Assembly (NCBI RefSeq): GCF_000469325.1
Contig: NZ_KI271584.1
Location: 180,681-244,680 of the forward strand
Direction: 5' to 3'
Length of the DNA: 64,000 bases
Source: Schleiferilactobacillus shenzhenensis LY-73
GTDB lineage: Bacteria > Bacillota > Bacilli > Lactobacillales > Lactobacillaceae
Shown here: piece by piece, positions 1-7,692 of the stretch
How positions within the stretch are numbered: the stretch's first letter is position 1
How the letters are laid out: every line of letters begins with the position of its first letter
Notes under the pieces: generated by a model
Database searches by the model: none
Seen by the model: only the letters and a program-made list of their open reading frames with translations
What the model was told of the DNA's origin: nothing
Program-made: the position numbers and the translations under genes

Positions 1-493
1 CCAACCCGTTGATCGGCTCATCCAGCAGCAGCAGGTCCGGTTTTTTCAGCGTCGCCAGAGCGAGTCCCATTTTTTGCTTCATCCCCAGGGAGAAATGCTT
101 CACCTTTTTCTTGCCGGTATCGGCCAAACCGACAAATTGCAGACTGTCTTCGGCAGCGTGGGGCGTAACGATACCCTGGGCCAGACAGAAGTAGCGCACA
201 TTTTGCAGCGCCGTCAGTTCACCGAAAGCGGACGGTGTTTCGATGATCGACCCGACCCGCTGCAGGCTGGCCACGTGGGCTTGATCGACCGGCTGGCCGA
301 ACAGCGTGATCGTGCCGCTGGTGGGTGCAATCAGTTGCAGAAAGGTTTTCAGTAACGTCGTTTTTCCGGCCCCATTTCTGCCCACTAAACCGTAAATATC
401 GCCTTGGTGCAGGGTGAGGTTCAGGTCGTCCAGCGCCGTCTGGTGCTGGGAAAACTGCTTGGTGACGTTCTGTGCTTGTAATACAACATCCAT
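1..493 (-). CDS. ABC transporter ATP-binding protein, BcrA/LanF-like (3' end outside window)
   Basis: Nucleotide-binding subunit of an export or self-protection ABC transporter of the NatA/BcrA class. The N-terminal 164 residues are visible. Walker A (GRNGAGKTT) lies at residues 38-46, followed by a Q-loop region and an ABC signature of the form SLGMKQKMG, which is typical of bacitracin and lantibiotic immunity ATPases. Walker B (LLLLDEP) is near the window edge, where the gene is cut. The ATG at 493 follows a GGAGG site. It lies downstream of a response regulator and kinase on the same strand, 83 bp after the kinase stop, with its own promoter and TTAAG repeats in that gap. Inferred role: peptide antibiotic resistance or immunity. 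The permease partner should lie to the left. Confidence 0.85.
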   Translation of the reverse strand, partial: MDVVLQAQNVTKQFSQHQTALDDLNLTLHQGDIYGLVGRNGAGKTTLLKTFLQLIAPTSGTITLFGQPVDQAHVASLQRVGSIIETPSAFGELTALQNVRYFCLAQGIVTPHAAEDSLQFVGLADTGKKKVKHFSLGMKQKMGLALATLKKPDLLLLDEPINGL

Positions 494-525
494 TGTCTTG
501 GCCTCCGTATTGACTTGATGGGACT

Positions 526-581
526 ATGATACGGACCAAGCATAAAGTGACTCTTAACCCAATCCTTAACTATGTCTTAAC
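526..581 (-). promoter_or_regulatory. Promoter with three TTAAG direct repeats ahead of the ABC gene
   Basis: Read on the minus strand, GTTAAG occurs three times (plus-strand 576-581, 565-570, 553-558) at 11- and 12-bp periods, about one helical turn. A -10-like TATCAT sits at 526-531, so the last repeat overlaps the expected -35 position. This is the usual layout of a site where an OmpR-type regulator activates a weak promoter. The repeats overlap the stop codon of the kinase gene. The adjacent response regulator is the obvious candidate to bind here, by inference. Confidence 0.5.
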
Positions 582-1494
582 TCGCGGGGCGGTGCTGGGG
601 GAGTGTGACGACGGCGGTGAATTCAGCCGCCGTGGCTGTGAGGGTCAGCGTGCCGCCGAGCAGTTCAGTCAGATGGCGGGTGATGTAGAGACCAAGGCCG
701 GAATTGCCGGTCTGGTCGGCCAGATCCTCGGTGTAGAAGCGGTCCGTGAGCCGCGCCAAGTTGGCGATGGGGTGGGCGATGCCGTTCGTGACGGTGAGGG
801 TCACCGTCTGGTCGGCGGACTGGTCGGTCAGCGCCACGCTAAGCGTCTTGGTCCCGTGGGTCAGCGCATTCCCCAGCAGGTTCTGGACGATACGCCGGGT
901 CTTGTCCTGGTCCAGGTGCACCAGCACCCCGCTGGTAATCGTTGGCGTGACACTGAAGCTGGCCGCTTCCAGGGCGTCGTACAGCGTGAGCAGACTGTTT
1001 TGGACGAGGGCAGAAAGGTCAAAGTCGGTGGCTTCCACGGTGAGCCGGTGTTCCGTGATACGGTTGTATTCCAGGAGAGATTCCAGCCGTTCATTGACGG
1101 TTTCCAAGTTTTTCTCCGCCTGAGTCAAGACCTGCCGCGCCTTCGTGGGGGACAGGGTCTTTTCTTCCTCCAGATATTGCACATAACCGCTGGCGACGGT
1201 CAGCGGGGTGCGCAGATCGTGGGAAATGTTGTTGATGGCTTGGTCGATGTGCTTGGCCACGGCGGCGTTGTCCGCCCGTTCTTGGCGCTGGTCGGCTAAT
1301 AAAGTATTGATGGCGTTGGCCAGGCGAATAATCAGCGGGTTGCGGCTGGTGGTGCGCACATCGTTGTTGGTCCGGCTGGCGGCAATCACTTGCACCTGGC
1401 GGCGGAGATTCCGGAGAGCGAGGAGCAAATAAGCTAAGTAGATGAGACTGGCCGCTACGAGGGCGATGAGGAAGATCGTGAGCAGTGCTGTCAT
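577..1494 (-). CDS. Sensor histidine kinase, small-sensor type
   Basis: Membrane sensor kinase of 305 residues. A single N-terminal membrane segment (about residues 3-27) is followed almost directly by the dimerisation/phospho-acceptor helix with SHDLRTPLT (His92), then an N-box (QNLLGNALTHGT) and a G-box (GNSGLGLY) of the HATPase domain. There is no sizeable extracellular domain. This fits kinases that rely on a partner transporter or sense within the membrane, as in many antimicrobial-peptide modules. The ATG at 1494 begins 4 bp after the response regulator stop, so the two are co-transcribed. The partner ABC gene follows. Confidence 0.9.
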   Translation of the reverse strand: MTALLTIFLIALVAASLIYLAYLLLALRNLRRQVQVIAASRTNNDVRTTSRNPLIIRLANAINTLLADQRQERADNAAVAKHIDQAINNISHDLRTPLTVASGYVQYLEEEKTLSPTKARQVLTQAEKNLETVNERLESLLEYNRITEHRLTVEATDFDLSALVQNSLLTLYDALEAASFSVTPTITSGVLVHLDQDKTRRIVQNLLGNALTHGTKTLSVALTDQSADQTVTLTVTNGIAHPIANLARLTDRFYTEDLADQTGNSGLGLYITRHLTELLGGTLTLTATAAEFTAVVTLPQHRPAS

Positions 1495-1498
1495 CCGC

Positions 1499-2179
1499 CT
1501 AAACCAGCTTCACGCCGATACCCCAGACCGTGGCGATGTGCTCCTGGTCGGGATCGAGTTGGCGCAGCTTCTTGCGCAGGGCCGCCAGGTGCACGTTGAC
1601 CGTATTTTCGTCGCCGTAGTACGCTTCGTGCCAGACTTGGGTATAGAGGGCCTCTTTGCTGAAGACCTGGCCAGGATGCTGGAACAGCAGCTGGAGAATA
1701 TCGAATTCCTTCTTCTTCAGAGAAACAGTCTGGCCGCGACCATGGAGGGCGTAATCTTTGGCAGTCAGAGAGAAAGGCCCAAACGAATACGTCGGCGGCG
1801 TGCCGGCCGCCGTTGCGGGACTGGTACTTTGACGCAACGCCACCACGATGCGGGCTTTCAGCTCCTGAATATTGAACGGCTTGGTGATGTAATCAGTGGC
1901 CCCGGCCAGCAGCAAACGGGCGACATCCGCCTTATCGCTCAGCGCTGTTAACATAATAATGGGGATCGTCAGCGTTTGGCGCAATTCTTTCAAGACCTCT
2001 TCGCCATTCTTCCCCGGCAGCATACGGTCCAGCAGGATCAAATCGAATGGCCGCTGCTGGGTTTGAAGGAGGCCTTCTGTACCGGAATAGGCCTTGGTGA
2101 GGGCATAGTCGTCCCCTAGGACCGTGTCGAGCATGGCGCCGATATCGGGATTGTCATCGATGAGCAGAATTTGTTTCAC
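1499..2179 (-). CDS. OmpR-family response regulator
   Basis: DNA-binding regulator with a receiver domain (acidic pocket Asp8/Asp9, phospho-acceptor Asp51 in LLDRMLPG, conserved KPF lysine) and a C-terminal winged helix ending in VWGIGVKLV. I place the start at the GTG at 2179, because AAAGGTG lies 8 nt upstream; an in-frame GTG at 2188 would sit inside that ribosome site. First gene of the regulator-kinase unit, with an ABC ATPase downstream. TTAAG repeats upstream of this gene and before the ABC gene are candidate binding sites. Confidence 0.9.
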   Translation of the reverse strand: MKQILLIDDNPDIGAMLDTVLGDDYALTKAYSGTEGLLQTQQRPFDLILLDRMLPGKNGEEVLKELRQTLTIPIIMLTALSDKADVARLLLAGATDYITKPFNIQELKARIVVALRQSTSPATAAGTPPTYSFGPFSLTAKDYALHGRGQTVSLKKKEFDILQLLFQHPGQVFSKEALYTQVWHEAYYGDENTVNVHLAALRKKLRQLDPDQEHIATVWGIGVKLV

Positions 2180-2213
2180 GTGGCACACACCTTTCTCGCC
2201 AGTGGATGGGCGG

Positions 2214-2229
2214 TTAAGTCGTGGCTAAG
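2214..2229 (+). promoter_or_regulatory. Two TTAAG-like repeats upstream of the response regulator
   Basis: TTAAG at 2214-2218 and CTAAG at 2225-2229 are 11 bp apart, the same word and period as before the ABC gene, but in the opposite orientation relative to the gene they precede. Possible autoregulation site of the response regulator. No clear -35/-10 pair was found near it. Confidence 0.35.
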
Positions 2230-2308
2230 TTATTTCACTGAAGAAATTATCTGCCATTCTGAACCCGCCTCACCGCTAGTATACATGATTGCACAATCGG
2301 CACCAGGC

Positions 2309-2354
2309 AAAAAAGCCGTTTAGGCCTGCCGGTGGATACCGGTGACTTAAACGG
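2309..2354 (-). terminator. Leftward terminator
   Basis: On the minus strand a CCGTTTA...TAAACGG stem encloses a second CCGGT/ACCGG stem and is followed by CTTTTTT. It is the second of two leftward hairpins after the aldo/keto reductase and insulates the two-component operon from it. Confidence 0.6.
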
Positions 2355-2412
2355 AATCTGAGTGATTTGCTGGCGGATCTTCACAACGAAGATTGATCAG
2401 CCAAAGGATTTG

Positions 2413-2460
2413 AAAAGACCGCGCCGACACTGGCTTCATGCCAGCATCAGCGCGGCCTTT
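2413..2460 (-). terminator. Terminator of the SDR/aldo-keto reductase operon
   Basis: On the minus strand a GGCCGCGCTGA/TCGGCGCGGTC stem with an inner TGGC/GCCA arm is followed by TTTT. It lies 10 bp after the reductase stop codon. Confidence 0.75.
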
Positions 2461-2469
2461 TGGCACTGC

Positions 2470-3336
2470 TTAATCCAGGATATCTTGGTAAACCGGGAAC
2501 TTGTCCGACTGACCATAGTCGGCCATGCGGGGCATGGCTTTCAGCTGGTCCATATCGGCGGTACTAATGACGAAATCAACATCCGCATTGCTGGCCATGT
2601 GGTCCGGGTTTTCTGTCTTCGGCAGCGGCAGCAGGCCCAGGTGCAGCAGGTAGCGAATACCCAGCTGGGCGATGCTGACCTGGTACTTGTCGGCCATGGC
2701 CTTGATGGCTGGGTTCTTGAACATCTCGCCGTGGCCGAACGGCGAATAGGCTTCAACTAGAATATGGTGCTGCTGGGCGAAGGCAATCGTCTTGAACGGG
2801 GTCTGGGTAATGTGGGCCAGGACTTGGTCCACCATCGGCGCTGTCGTCGCGTGGTCCAGGATATTCGTCAGGTCCGTCTGGTCAAAGTTCGATACCCCGA
2901 TGGCCCGCAGCTTGCCGGCTTGGTACGCCTCTTCTAATGCCTGCCAGGCCGCCAGGTTGCCCTCAAAGTACCGGTTATTTTCGTCATATTGGGCCCACGG
3001 CCGGGGGGCGTGGATGATCATCATGTCGATGTAGTCCAGGTTCAGCTTTCGCAGCGACTCGTCGATGGCCTTCACAGCCGCGTCATGATCCTTGATTTCG
3101 GCGGCCAGCTTGGTCGTCACGAAGATGTCGTGACGGGGAATGCCGCTTGTGCGCACTCCTTCGCCCACACCTTGCTCGTTACCGTAGGCTTCAGCGGTAT
3201 CGATATGGCGATAGCCGACCTTGATTGCCTGGCGGACCGCTTCGGCCGCCTTGGCGTTGTCGTCGATCAGCCACGTACCGAAGCCGATCTTGGGGATTTT
3301 GACCCCGTTTGCTAGGGTATAAGTTTCATTCAACAT
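2470..3336 (-). CDS. Aldo/keto reductase (2,5-diketogluconate reductase-like)
   Basis: Cytosolic NAD(P)H-dependent carbonyl reductase of 288 residues with a single TIM-barrel domain. The catalytic tetrad is complete: Asp46 and Tyr51 (in HIDTAEAYGNE), Lys76 (TTKLAAE) and His109 (IIHAPRPW). Length is normal for the family. The ATG at 3336 has a GGAGG site upstream. It follows the SDR gene by 24 bp on the same strand, and both are driven by a MerR-type promoter upstream of the SDR. Likely role: reduction of reactive aldehydes or ketones. The true substrate cannot be read from the sequence. Confidence 0.9.
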   Translation of the reverse strand: MLNETYTLANGVKIPKIGFGTWLIDDNAKAAEAVRQAIKVGYRHIDTAEAYGNEQGVGEGVRTSGIPRHDIFVTTKLAAEIKDHDAAVKAIDESLRKLNLDYIDMMIIHAPRPWAQYDENNRYFEGNLAAWQALEEAYQAGKLRAIGVSNFDQTDLTNILDHATTAPMVDQVLAHITQTPFKTIAFAQQHHILVEAYSPFGHGEMFKNPAIKAMADKYQVSIAQLGIRYLLHLGLLPLPKTENPDHMASNADVDFVISTADMDQLKAMPRMADYGQSDKFPVYQDILD

Positions 3337-3360
3337 TGAATTCTGCCTCCGTTTTCTTTC

Positions 3361-4116
3361 TTAGACTTCCTGTTCCGTGGGCCGAATGAGCATGTCCGAA
3401 ATGGCGACGTGCTTGGGCTGGTCCACCACGAATGCCACGGCGTTAGCGATGTCTTCCGGGTCGAGGACGTTCATCCGCCGCTGTTCGGCCGTGCTGTTCG
3501 CCGCTTCCTTGGCCATTTCTTCCTCCAATGCCGGGTTATCCACGGTCTGCTGCAGCTCGGTAGCTACGGCCCCGGGGGAGATGATGGTGGAGCGGATCCC
3601 GTGGAGCCGTTCCTCTTGCCGCAGACCTTCCATGATTGCCCGAACTGCGTACTTGGTGCCGTTGTAGACGGCAGAAACGGGATAGACCACGTGGCCGGCG
3701 ACGGAATCAGTGGTGATGATCAAGCCGTCGTTCTGCTTCTGCATGATAGGCAGGGCGGCGCCAATGCCGTAGAGAACCCCCATGATGTTCACTTGGAGTT
3801 CCTTCTCCCAGTTGACATACTTGGCGTCGGCGAGTTTCTCGCGCGGCATGATACCGGCGTTATTGAAGAGGACGTCGATGCGGCCATACTGGTTGACGGT
3901 GAAGTCGATGAGCGCTTGGACATCATCTTTCTTGGTGACGTCGGTCACCCGATAAGTGGCATTATCGCCAATATCATCAACGATGGCTTGCAGCCGGTCC
4001 GCTCGGCGGGCCCCGAGAATAACCTTGGCCCCCTCACTGGCGAGGCGCTTCGCTGTGGCTTCTCCGATGCCGGAGGAGGCGCCGGTAATGATGACGACTT
4101 TATCTTTGATAGCCAT
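3361..4116 (-). CDS. SDR-family oxidoreductase
   Basis: Classical short-chain dehydrogenase/reductase of 251 residues. The cofactor motif TGASSGIG is at residues 11-18, NNAG near 86-89, and the catalytic residues are Ser138, Tyr151 and Lys155 (YNGTK). An acidic or Arg-based cofactor preference is not decided. First gene of a two-gene operon with an aldo/keto reductase. The ATG at 4116 follows an AAGGAAA site. The gene is divergent from a MerR regulator, and its promoter has the 19-bp spacer typical of MerR activation. Confidence 0.9.
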   Translation of the reverse strand: MAIKDKVVIITGASSGIGEATAKRLASEGAKVILGARRADRLQAIVDDIGDNATYRVTDVTKKDDVQALIDFTVNQYGRIDVLFNNAGIMPREKLADAKYVNWEKELQVNIMGVLYGIGAALPIMQKQNDGLIITTDSVAGHVVYPVSAVYNGTKYAVRAIMEGLRQEERLHGIRSTIISPGAVATELQQTVDNPALEEEMAKEAANSTAEQRRMNVLDPEDIANAVAFVVDQPKHVAISDMLIRPTEQEV

Positions 4117-4151
4117 GGAGTTTCCTTCTTTCTGAAATACGTGCTAAGGTT

Positions 4152-4182
4152 AGCCTACCCCCTAAAGCACACTTTAGGTCAA
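4152..4182 (-). promoter_or_regulatory. MerR-type promoter with 19-bp spacer and dyad operator
   Basis: On the minus strand -35 TTGACC (4177-4182) and -10 TAGGCT (4152-4157) are 19 bp apart. The over-long spacer holds the perfect dyad CCTAAAG-n4-CTTTAGG (4161-4178). Long spacers with a central dyad are the hallmark of promoters that MerR proteins untwist to activate. It drives the SDR and reductase genes and lies just upstream of the divergent merR gene. Confidence 0.8.
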
Positions 4183-4215
4183 GAAAAGTTCAGAAATTAT
4201 TTGGAGGTCTTTTGA

Positions 4216-4641
4216 TTGAGTGCTTATTCTATTGGTGAAATTGCCACGATGACGCAGCTTTCTGTACCAACGATTCGGTATTACGACAAGGAGGGGTTGA
4301 TCCCCGGGCTGGCGAAGAACGAGGCGGGGGTGCGCTGCTTCAGTGATGACAACCTGGCGGCCTTGCAGATGATCGAGTGTTTGAAGACGGCTGGAATGTC
4401 GATCAAGGACATCCGCCAGTTCATGGCGTGGAACGTTGAGGGCGACAAGACGCTGGCAACGCGGTTGGCATTCTTCAATCAGCTGCACGCCACGGTGCTG
4501 GACCAGATGGCGGCGCTGCAGCGGACGCTGGATACCGTGGAGTTCAAGCAGCGGTATTACGGACAGGCGGTTGCTGACGGGACGGAGAAGTATGTGAAGG
4601 CGGGGAAGAAAGCACCGGGGAATGTCCGGCAAGAGGCGTAA
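4216..4641 (+). CDS. MerR-family transcriptional regulator
   Basis: Regulator of 141 residues with an N-terminal MerR winged helix (IGEIATMTQLSVPTIRYYDKEGLIP), followed by a dimerisation helix and a short C-terminus without an obvious metal-binding cysteine pattern. It resembles the aldehyde- and electrophile-responsive MerR group (AdhR/NmlR-like), an assignment based on context. The start is TTG at 4216 with GGAGGT 7 nt upstream. Divergent from the SDR/reductase operon, whose promoter carries a MerR dyad. Confidence 0.88.
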   Translation: MSAYSIGEIATMTQLSVPTIRYYDKEGLIPGLAKNEAGVRCFSDDNLAALQMIECLKTAGMSIKDIRQFMAWNVEGDKTLATRLAFFNQLHATVLDQMAALQRTLDTVEFKQRYYGQAVADGTEKYVKAGKKAPGNVRQEA

Positions 4642-4674
4642 TCGGTGAGCTGCGGCGAATAATCTGTGGGGAGA

Positions 4675-4700
4675 AAAATAGCCATCCGGAGTGGATGGCT
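4675..4700 (-). terminator. Terminator of the XRE gene
   Basis: On the minus strand the stem AGCCATCC/GGATGGCT with a 5-nt loop is followed by ATTTTT. It lies about 75 bp beyond the stop of the leftward XRE gene. Confidence 0.65.
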
Positions 4701-4772
4701 GGTATTGGTATTAGTGCCGAGATGCGGCCGGATCACGGCAGTATTAAACATGATCAATGGCCGTGCTGTCGT

Positions 4773-5369
4773 TTATTGCAGCTTGATTGTTTTGGTAACT
4801 TTCCCATCGTGGTTGAGAATCTGGAGGTATTTACCATTACTGAGGGACGGCTGGAGGGTCAAATCCATCTTCTGTCGGTGCTTGAAAGACAAATCCGGTC
4901 TTGAGTCCATGCTCAGTTGGATCGTATTGGTGCTGGTAAAGCTGTTGTTCACCATCCACGAGCTAATGCTCCGGTACACCGGTAAGGCGATATGCAAAGT
5001 GCCGTCGGTAATTGTCACCGCTTTGACGTCTTGCCCGGCAATATCATGCGGCTGATTCTCCCCTTGGACGAAGAGCCCGCATAGTAGCAAGACGAGCAGG
5101 CACAGCCCTGCAATAACGGCGGTTTTGATGTGCTTGGTCTTTGCGTCACGCTTTACCTTTTGAATCATGTTGTTATCTCCCTTGAGTAAATTATCTAGCG
5201 AGAGATCCAGCGCGTCAGATAAAGCAATCACCGTGAGCAAGTCGGGGTAGTTTCTTCCCGCTTCCCAGTTAGAAACTGCGGAACGACTCACATTCAACTG
5301 GGCAGCAAGCTGCTCCTGCGTGAGGCCCAGGGCTTTTCGTCTTCTTTTGATTTGATTGCCGATGTCCAT
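4773..5369 (-). CDS. XRE-family regulator with membrane segment
   Basis: Protein of 198 residues. The N-terminal helix-turn-helix (about residues 1-60, with LTQEQLAAQLNVSRSAVSNW) is followed by one membrane helix (about 85-103, AVIAGLCLLVLLLCGLF) and an extracytoplasmic domain of about 90 residues with no recognised fold. The start is the ATG at 5369, which has GGAGG upstream; a longer reading frame lacks this. Probably a membrane-tethered regulator or sensor. A second protein of the same general plan lies at 39173. No partner gene is evident. Confidence 0.75.
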   Translation of the reverse strand: MDIGNQIKRRRKALGLTQEQLAAQLNVSRSAVSNWEAGRNYPDLLTVIALSDALDLSLDNLLKGDNNMIQKVKRDAKTKHIKTAVIAGLCLLVLLLCGLFVQGENQPHDIAGQDVKAVTITDGTLHIALPVYRSISSWMVNNSFTSTNTIQLSMDSRPDLSFKHRQKMDLTLQPSLSNGKYLQILNHDGKVTKTIKLQ

Positions 5370-5399
5370 ACCGACGCCTCCGTATTTCTCGCTGCGACA

Positions 5400-5428
5400 A
5401 TTATGACGGTTTTGGATAGCTGGTTTAA
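5400..5428 (-). promoter_or_regulatory. Promoter of the XRE gene
   Basis: On the minus strand -35 TTAAAC (5423-5428) and -10 CATAAT (5400-5405) have a 17-bp spacer, about 30 bp before the start codon. The rest of 5429-5670 shows no gene. Confidence 0.45.
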
Positions 5429-5672
5429 AGCGCGGCAATCTGTCATTTCTTCAGATTGGGAAGGACAGGATTTCTGACCAAGGAGAAAGTGCTGTGGTGC
5501 CTGACCATATCGTAAACCTAAGCTGCTTAATGGACACGTGAATTGCCTGTGGTCGTATTTTTTTGTGGCTGGAGCGGAAGAAGAATCGTGTCATTTCCCG
5601 GGAAATAATTACGAGGGGGGCTTTCCTGGCGGTCGCTCTATGTTAGTCAGCGCTAAGTGACAGATTTTTTTG

Positions 5673-5703
5673 TTGCCGTATTAGTATATAAGGAATATAC
5701 TAA
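5673..5703 (+). promoter_or_regulatory. Promoter and perfect inverted-repeat operator of the MFS/Rrf2 operon
   Basis: TTGCCG (5673-5678), a 17-bp spacer and TATACT (5696-5701) form a good promoter. A perfect inverted repeat with 9-bp arms (TTAGTATAT, 5-nt centre, ATATACTAA; 5681-5703) covers the spacer and -10 box, where a repressor would block polymerase. The Rrf2 protein encoded downstream in the same unit is the likely ligand, by inference. Confidence 0.65.
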
Positions 5704-5732
5704 ACACATCAAGTAGAAAAGAGGCAACACTC

Positions 5733-7130
5733 ATGGAAAAAGAACCAGACAAAGCACCTATCGCTGCTATGACATCCGCCCCACACGGTAGCGAGGCAGC
5801 GGCAACGACCCGGGTACGCACCATCATTCTCGCCCTAACGCTGATTGGCGCCTTTCTCGGCGTTTTGGATACGTCGATCGTCTATACCGGCACCGTCAAA
5901 ATGGCGGCGCAACTGCAACTCAATGCCGGCGCGCTGTCGTGGGTTCAGGTGGCCTACGCCTTGACCTATGCCGGCTTCATGCTTGTCGGGGGTAAGCTCG
6001 GCGACATCTATGGCCGCAAGCCTTTGTTTATCAGCAGCCTGGTCATTTTTGGAATCGGCAGCCTCGTGGTCGGGGCGGCGACAAACGCTGCCTTGATGAT
6101 CAGCTTCCGGGCAGTCCAAGGCGTTGGTGCCGCTATTCTCGCCCCTAACTGTTTAGCACTGCTCACCGACACCTTCACCGGTGCTGACCGCCAGCGGGTG
6201 ATTGGCTATTATGCTTCCGTCATTGGTGCCGGCGCCGCAGTCGGCTTGGTGATCGGCGGGTTCTTCGCCACCTTTGCCTCCTGGCGGGTCGGTTTCTACG
6301 TGAATGGGCCGATTGCCCTGGTCATGGTTGTGGTGGCTGCCCGGGTACTCCCCGCCGCGCGCCAGCAAGCCGGCCGCATCGACTGGCTAGGCACGATTCT
6401 ATCCATTTTGGCGATGACGTCCATTTCTTACGGTTTGGACGGCAGTCCCTGGCCAATCCCCACATTACTGGTCTCTCTAGGATTGTGGGCCGCCTTCATC
6501 GCCAGCCAAGCCCGCGTCGCCCACCCGACGATGCCGCTGGAGATCTTTGCGGATAAGGAACGAATGGCATCTTACCTGAGTTCGTTGCTGTTCTCCGCGG
6601 CGGCCATCGGCTTCTGGTTCTACACGCCGCAATTCATGCAGAAGGCGCTGGGCTATAATCCGTTCCTGACCGCGCTGGGGATGGTGCCCATGGCGGTCCT
6701 GCTGTTCATCGTCGCCGTCCGAGCCGGCAAGCTGGTCCAGCGCTGGTCCAACGCCCGGGTGATGCTGCTGGGTTTTGCCCTGGTGATTGCGTCATTTGCA
6801 GAAATGGGCCTGGTCGCCCAGTACGCCAATTATTGGCTCTTATTACTGGGGACGCTGGGCTTTGCGGTTGGCTTTGCGCTGGCCTTTGCCACATTGGCGA
6901 CAGCGGGCTTGGCGCGGATTCGACCGGCGGTGTCCGGGGCGGCCTCCGGCGTTTATAACACGGCGCGACAGTTCGGCGGAGCGGTCGGATTAGCTCTGTT
7001 CGCCATGACCACCGCCCGGTTGACGACAATCACCGCCGTCTTCAGTCAAGCCATGTGGCTCGGGTCGGCTTTCACATTGATTGGCCTCGTCATGGTGTTG
7101 GTCCTGATCCTTCCGGCAGAAAGGCATTGA
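5733..7130 (+). CDS. MFS efflux pump, DHA2 (14-helix) type
   Basis: Drug:H+ antiporter of 465 residues in the cytoplasmic membrane. After a polar N-terminus of about 28 residues come repeated hydrophobic helices, with the DHA2 hallmark GVLDTSIV in helix 1 and MFS motif A (GGKLGDIYGRKP) after helix 2. A cytosolic proline-rich turn (FRAVQGVGAA) marks motif B. The length is a little short of the usual 470-510. The start at 5733 follows AAGAGGC. An Rrf2 regulator follows after 60 bp, and a strong palindromic operator overlaps the promoter. Substrate unknown. Confidence 0.88.
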   Translation: MEKEPDKAPIAAMTSAPHGSEAAATTRVRTIILALTLIGAFLGVLDTSIVYTGTVKMAAQLQLNAGALSWVQVAYALTYAGFMLVGGKLGDIYGRKPLFISSLVIFGIGSLVVGAATNAALMISFRAVQGVGAAILAPNCLALLTDTFTGADRQRVIGYYASVIGAGAAVGLVIGGFFATFASWRVGFYVNGPIALVMVVVAARVLPAARQQAGRIDWLGTILSILAMTSISYGLDGSPWPIPTLLVSLGLWAAFIASQARVAHPTMPLEIFADKERMASYLSSLLFSAAAIGFWFYTPQFMQKALGYNPFLTALGMVPMAVLLFIVAVRAGKLVQRWSNARVMLLGFALVIASFAEMGLVAQYANYWLLLLGTLGFAVGFALAFATLATAGLARIRPAVSGAASGVYNTARQFGGAVGLALFAMTTARLTTITAVFSQAMWLGSAFTLIGLVMVLVLILPAERH

Positions 7131-7190
7131 CCGCTATTGGTATCTTTGGCATAATCAAATAGACGTAATCAATCATGAGGAGGCTGAGTC

Positions 7191-7622
7191 ATGGCTTTTT
7201 CCGTTGCTTTCTCCCAAGCGCTGGAGATCGTCGGCTATGTGAATGCCAAGGCCAACGCGGAACACTACGACTATCTGGGGATCCAGAAGATTTCTGAAAT
7301 GCTGAATATTCCGGTGCCGAGTATCAAGAAAATCTCCGGCGTGCTTAAAAAGACGGGTATTCTGGACTCAAAAACGGGTATCAACGGCGGGTTGCGCCTG
7401 GCGCGGGCGCCCGAGGCGATCTCCGTCTACGATGTGTTCGTCGCCATTGAAGGCACCGCCCCGATTTTTCAGGTGCACACGGACATTAACCGGCAGGCGT
7501 TCGTTAATCAGGCCAAAATCGACCGTTGGCTGCAAGCGGGGACTGCTGTCTTGGGACAAGCAGAGACAGCCATGCTGCAAGTTTTCAAAAAAACCAGCAT
7601 TGCCGACTTGGACAGGATCTGA
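7191..7622 (+). CDS. Rrf2-family regulator without cysteines
   Basis: Winged-helix regulator of 143 residues. The N-terminal Rrf2 fold has its recognition region near IPVPSIKKISGVLKKTGIL and the wing G-INGGLRLAR. There is no cysteine anywhere, so it cannot hold the Fe-S cluster of IscR or NsrR; it belongs with the cluster-free group (YwnA/CymR-like). It follows the MFS pump with a GAGGAGG-like site (ATGAGGAGGCTGAG) and ends in a terminator. It likely represses the pump through the palindrome at 5681-5703. Confidence 0.82.
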   Translation: MAFSVAFSQALEIVGYVNAKANAEHYDYLGIQKISEMLNIPVPSIKKISGVLKKTGILDSKTGINGGLRLARAPEAISVYDVFVAIEGTAPIFQVHTDINRQAFVNQAKIDRWLQAGTAVLGQAETAMLQVFKKTSIADLDRI

Positions 7623-7634
7623 GCAGAAGAAAAA

Positions 7635-7676
7635 CATCACGAACCGCTTAACTTTGCGGAACGTGATGCTTTTTTT
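7635..7676 (+). terminator. Terminator of the MFS/Rrf2 operon
   Basis: Stem CATCACGAACCGC/GCGGAACGTGATG (with an internal AA/AA mismatch) followed by seven T residues, 12 bp after the Rrf2 stop. Confidence 0.85.
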
Positions 7677-7692
7677 CGTTCCAGAAGGTCGG

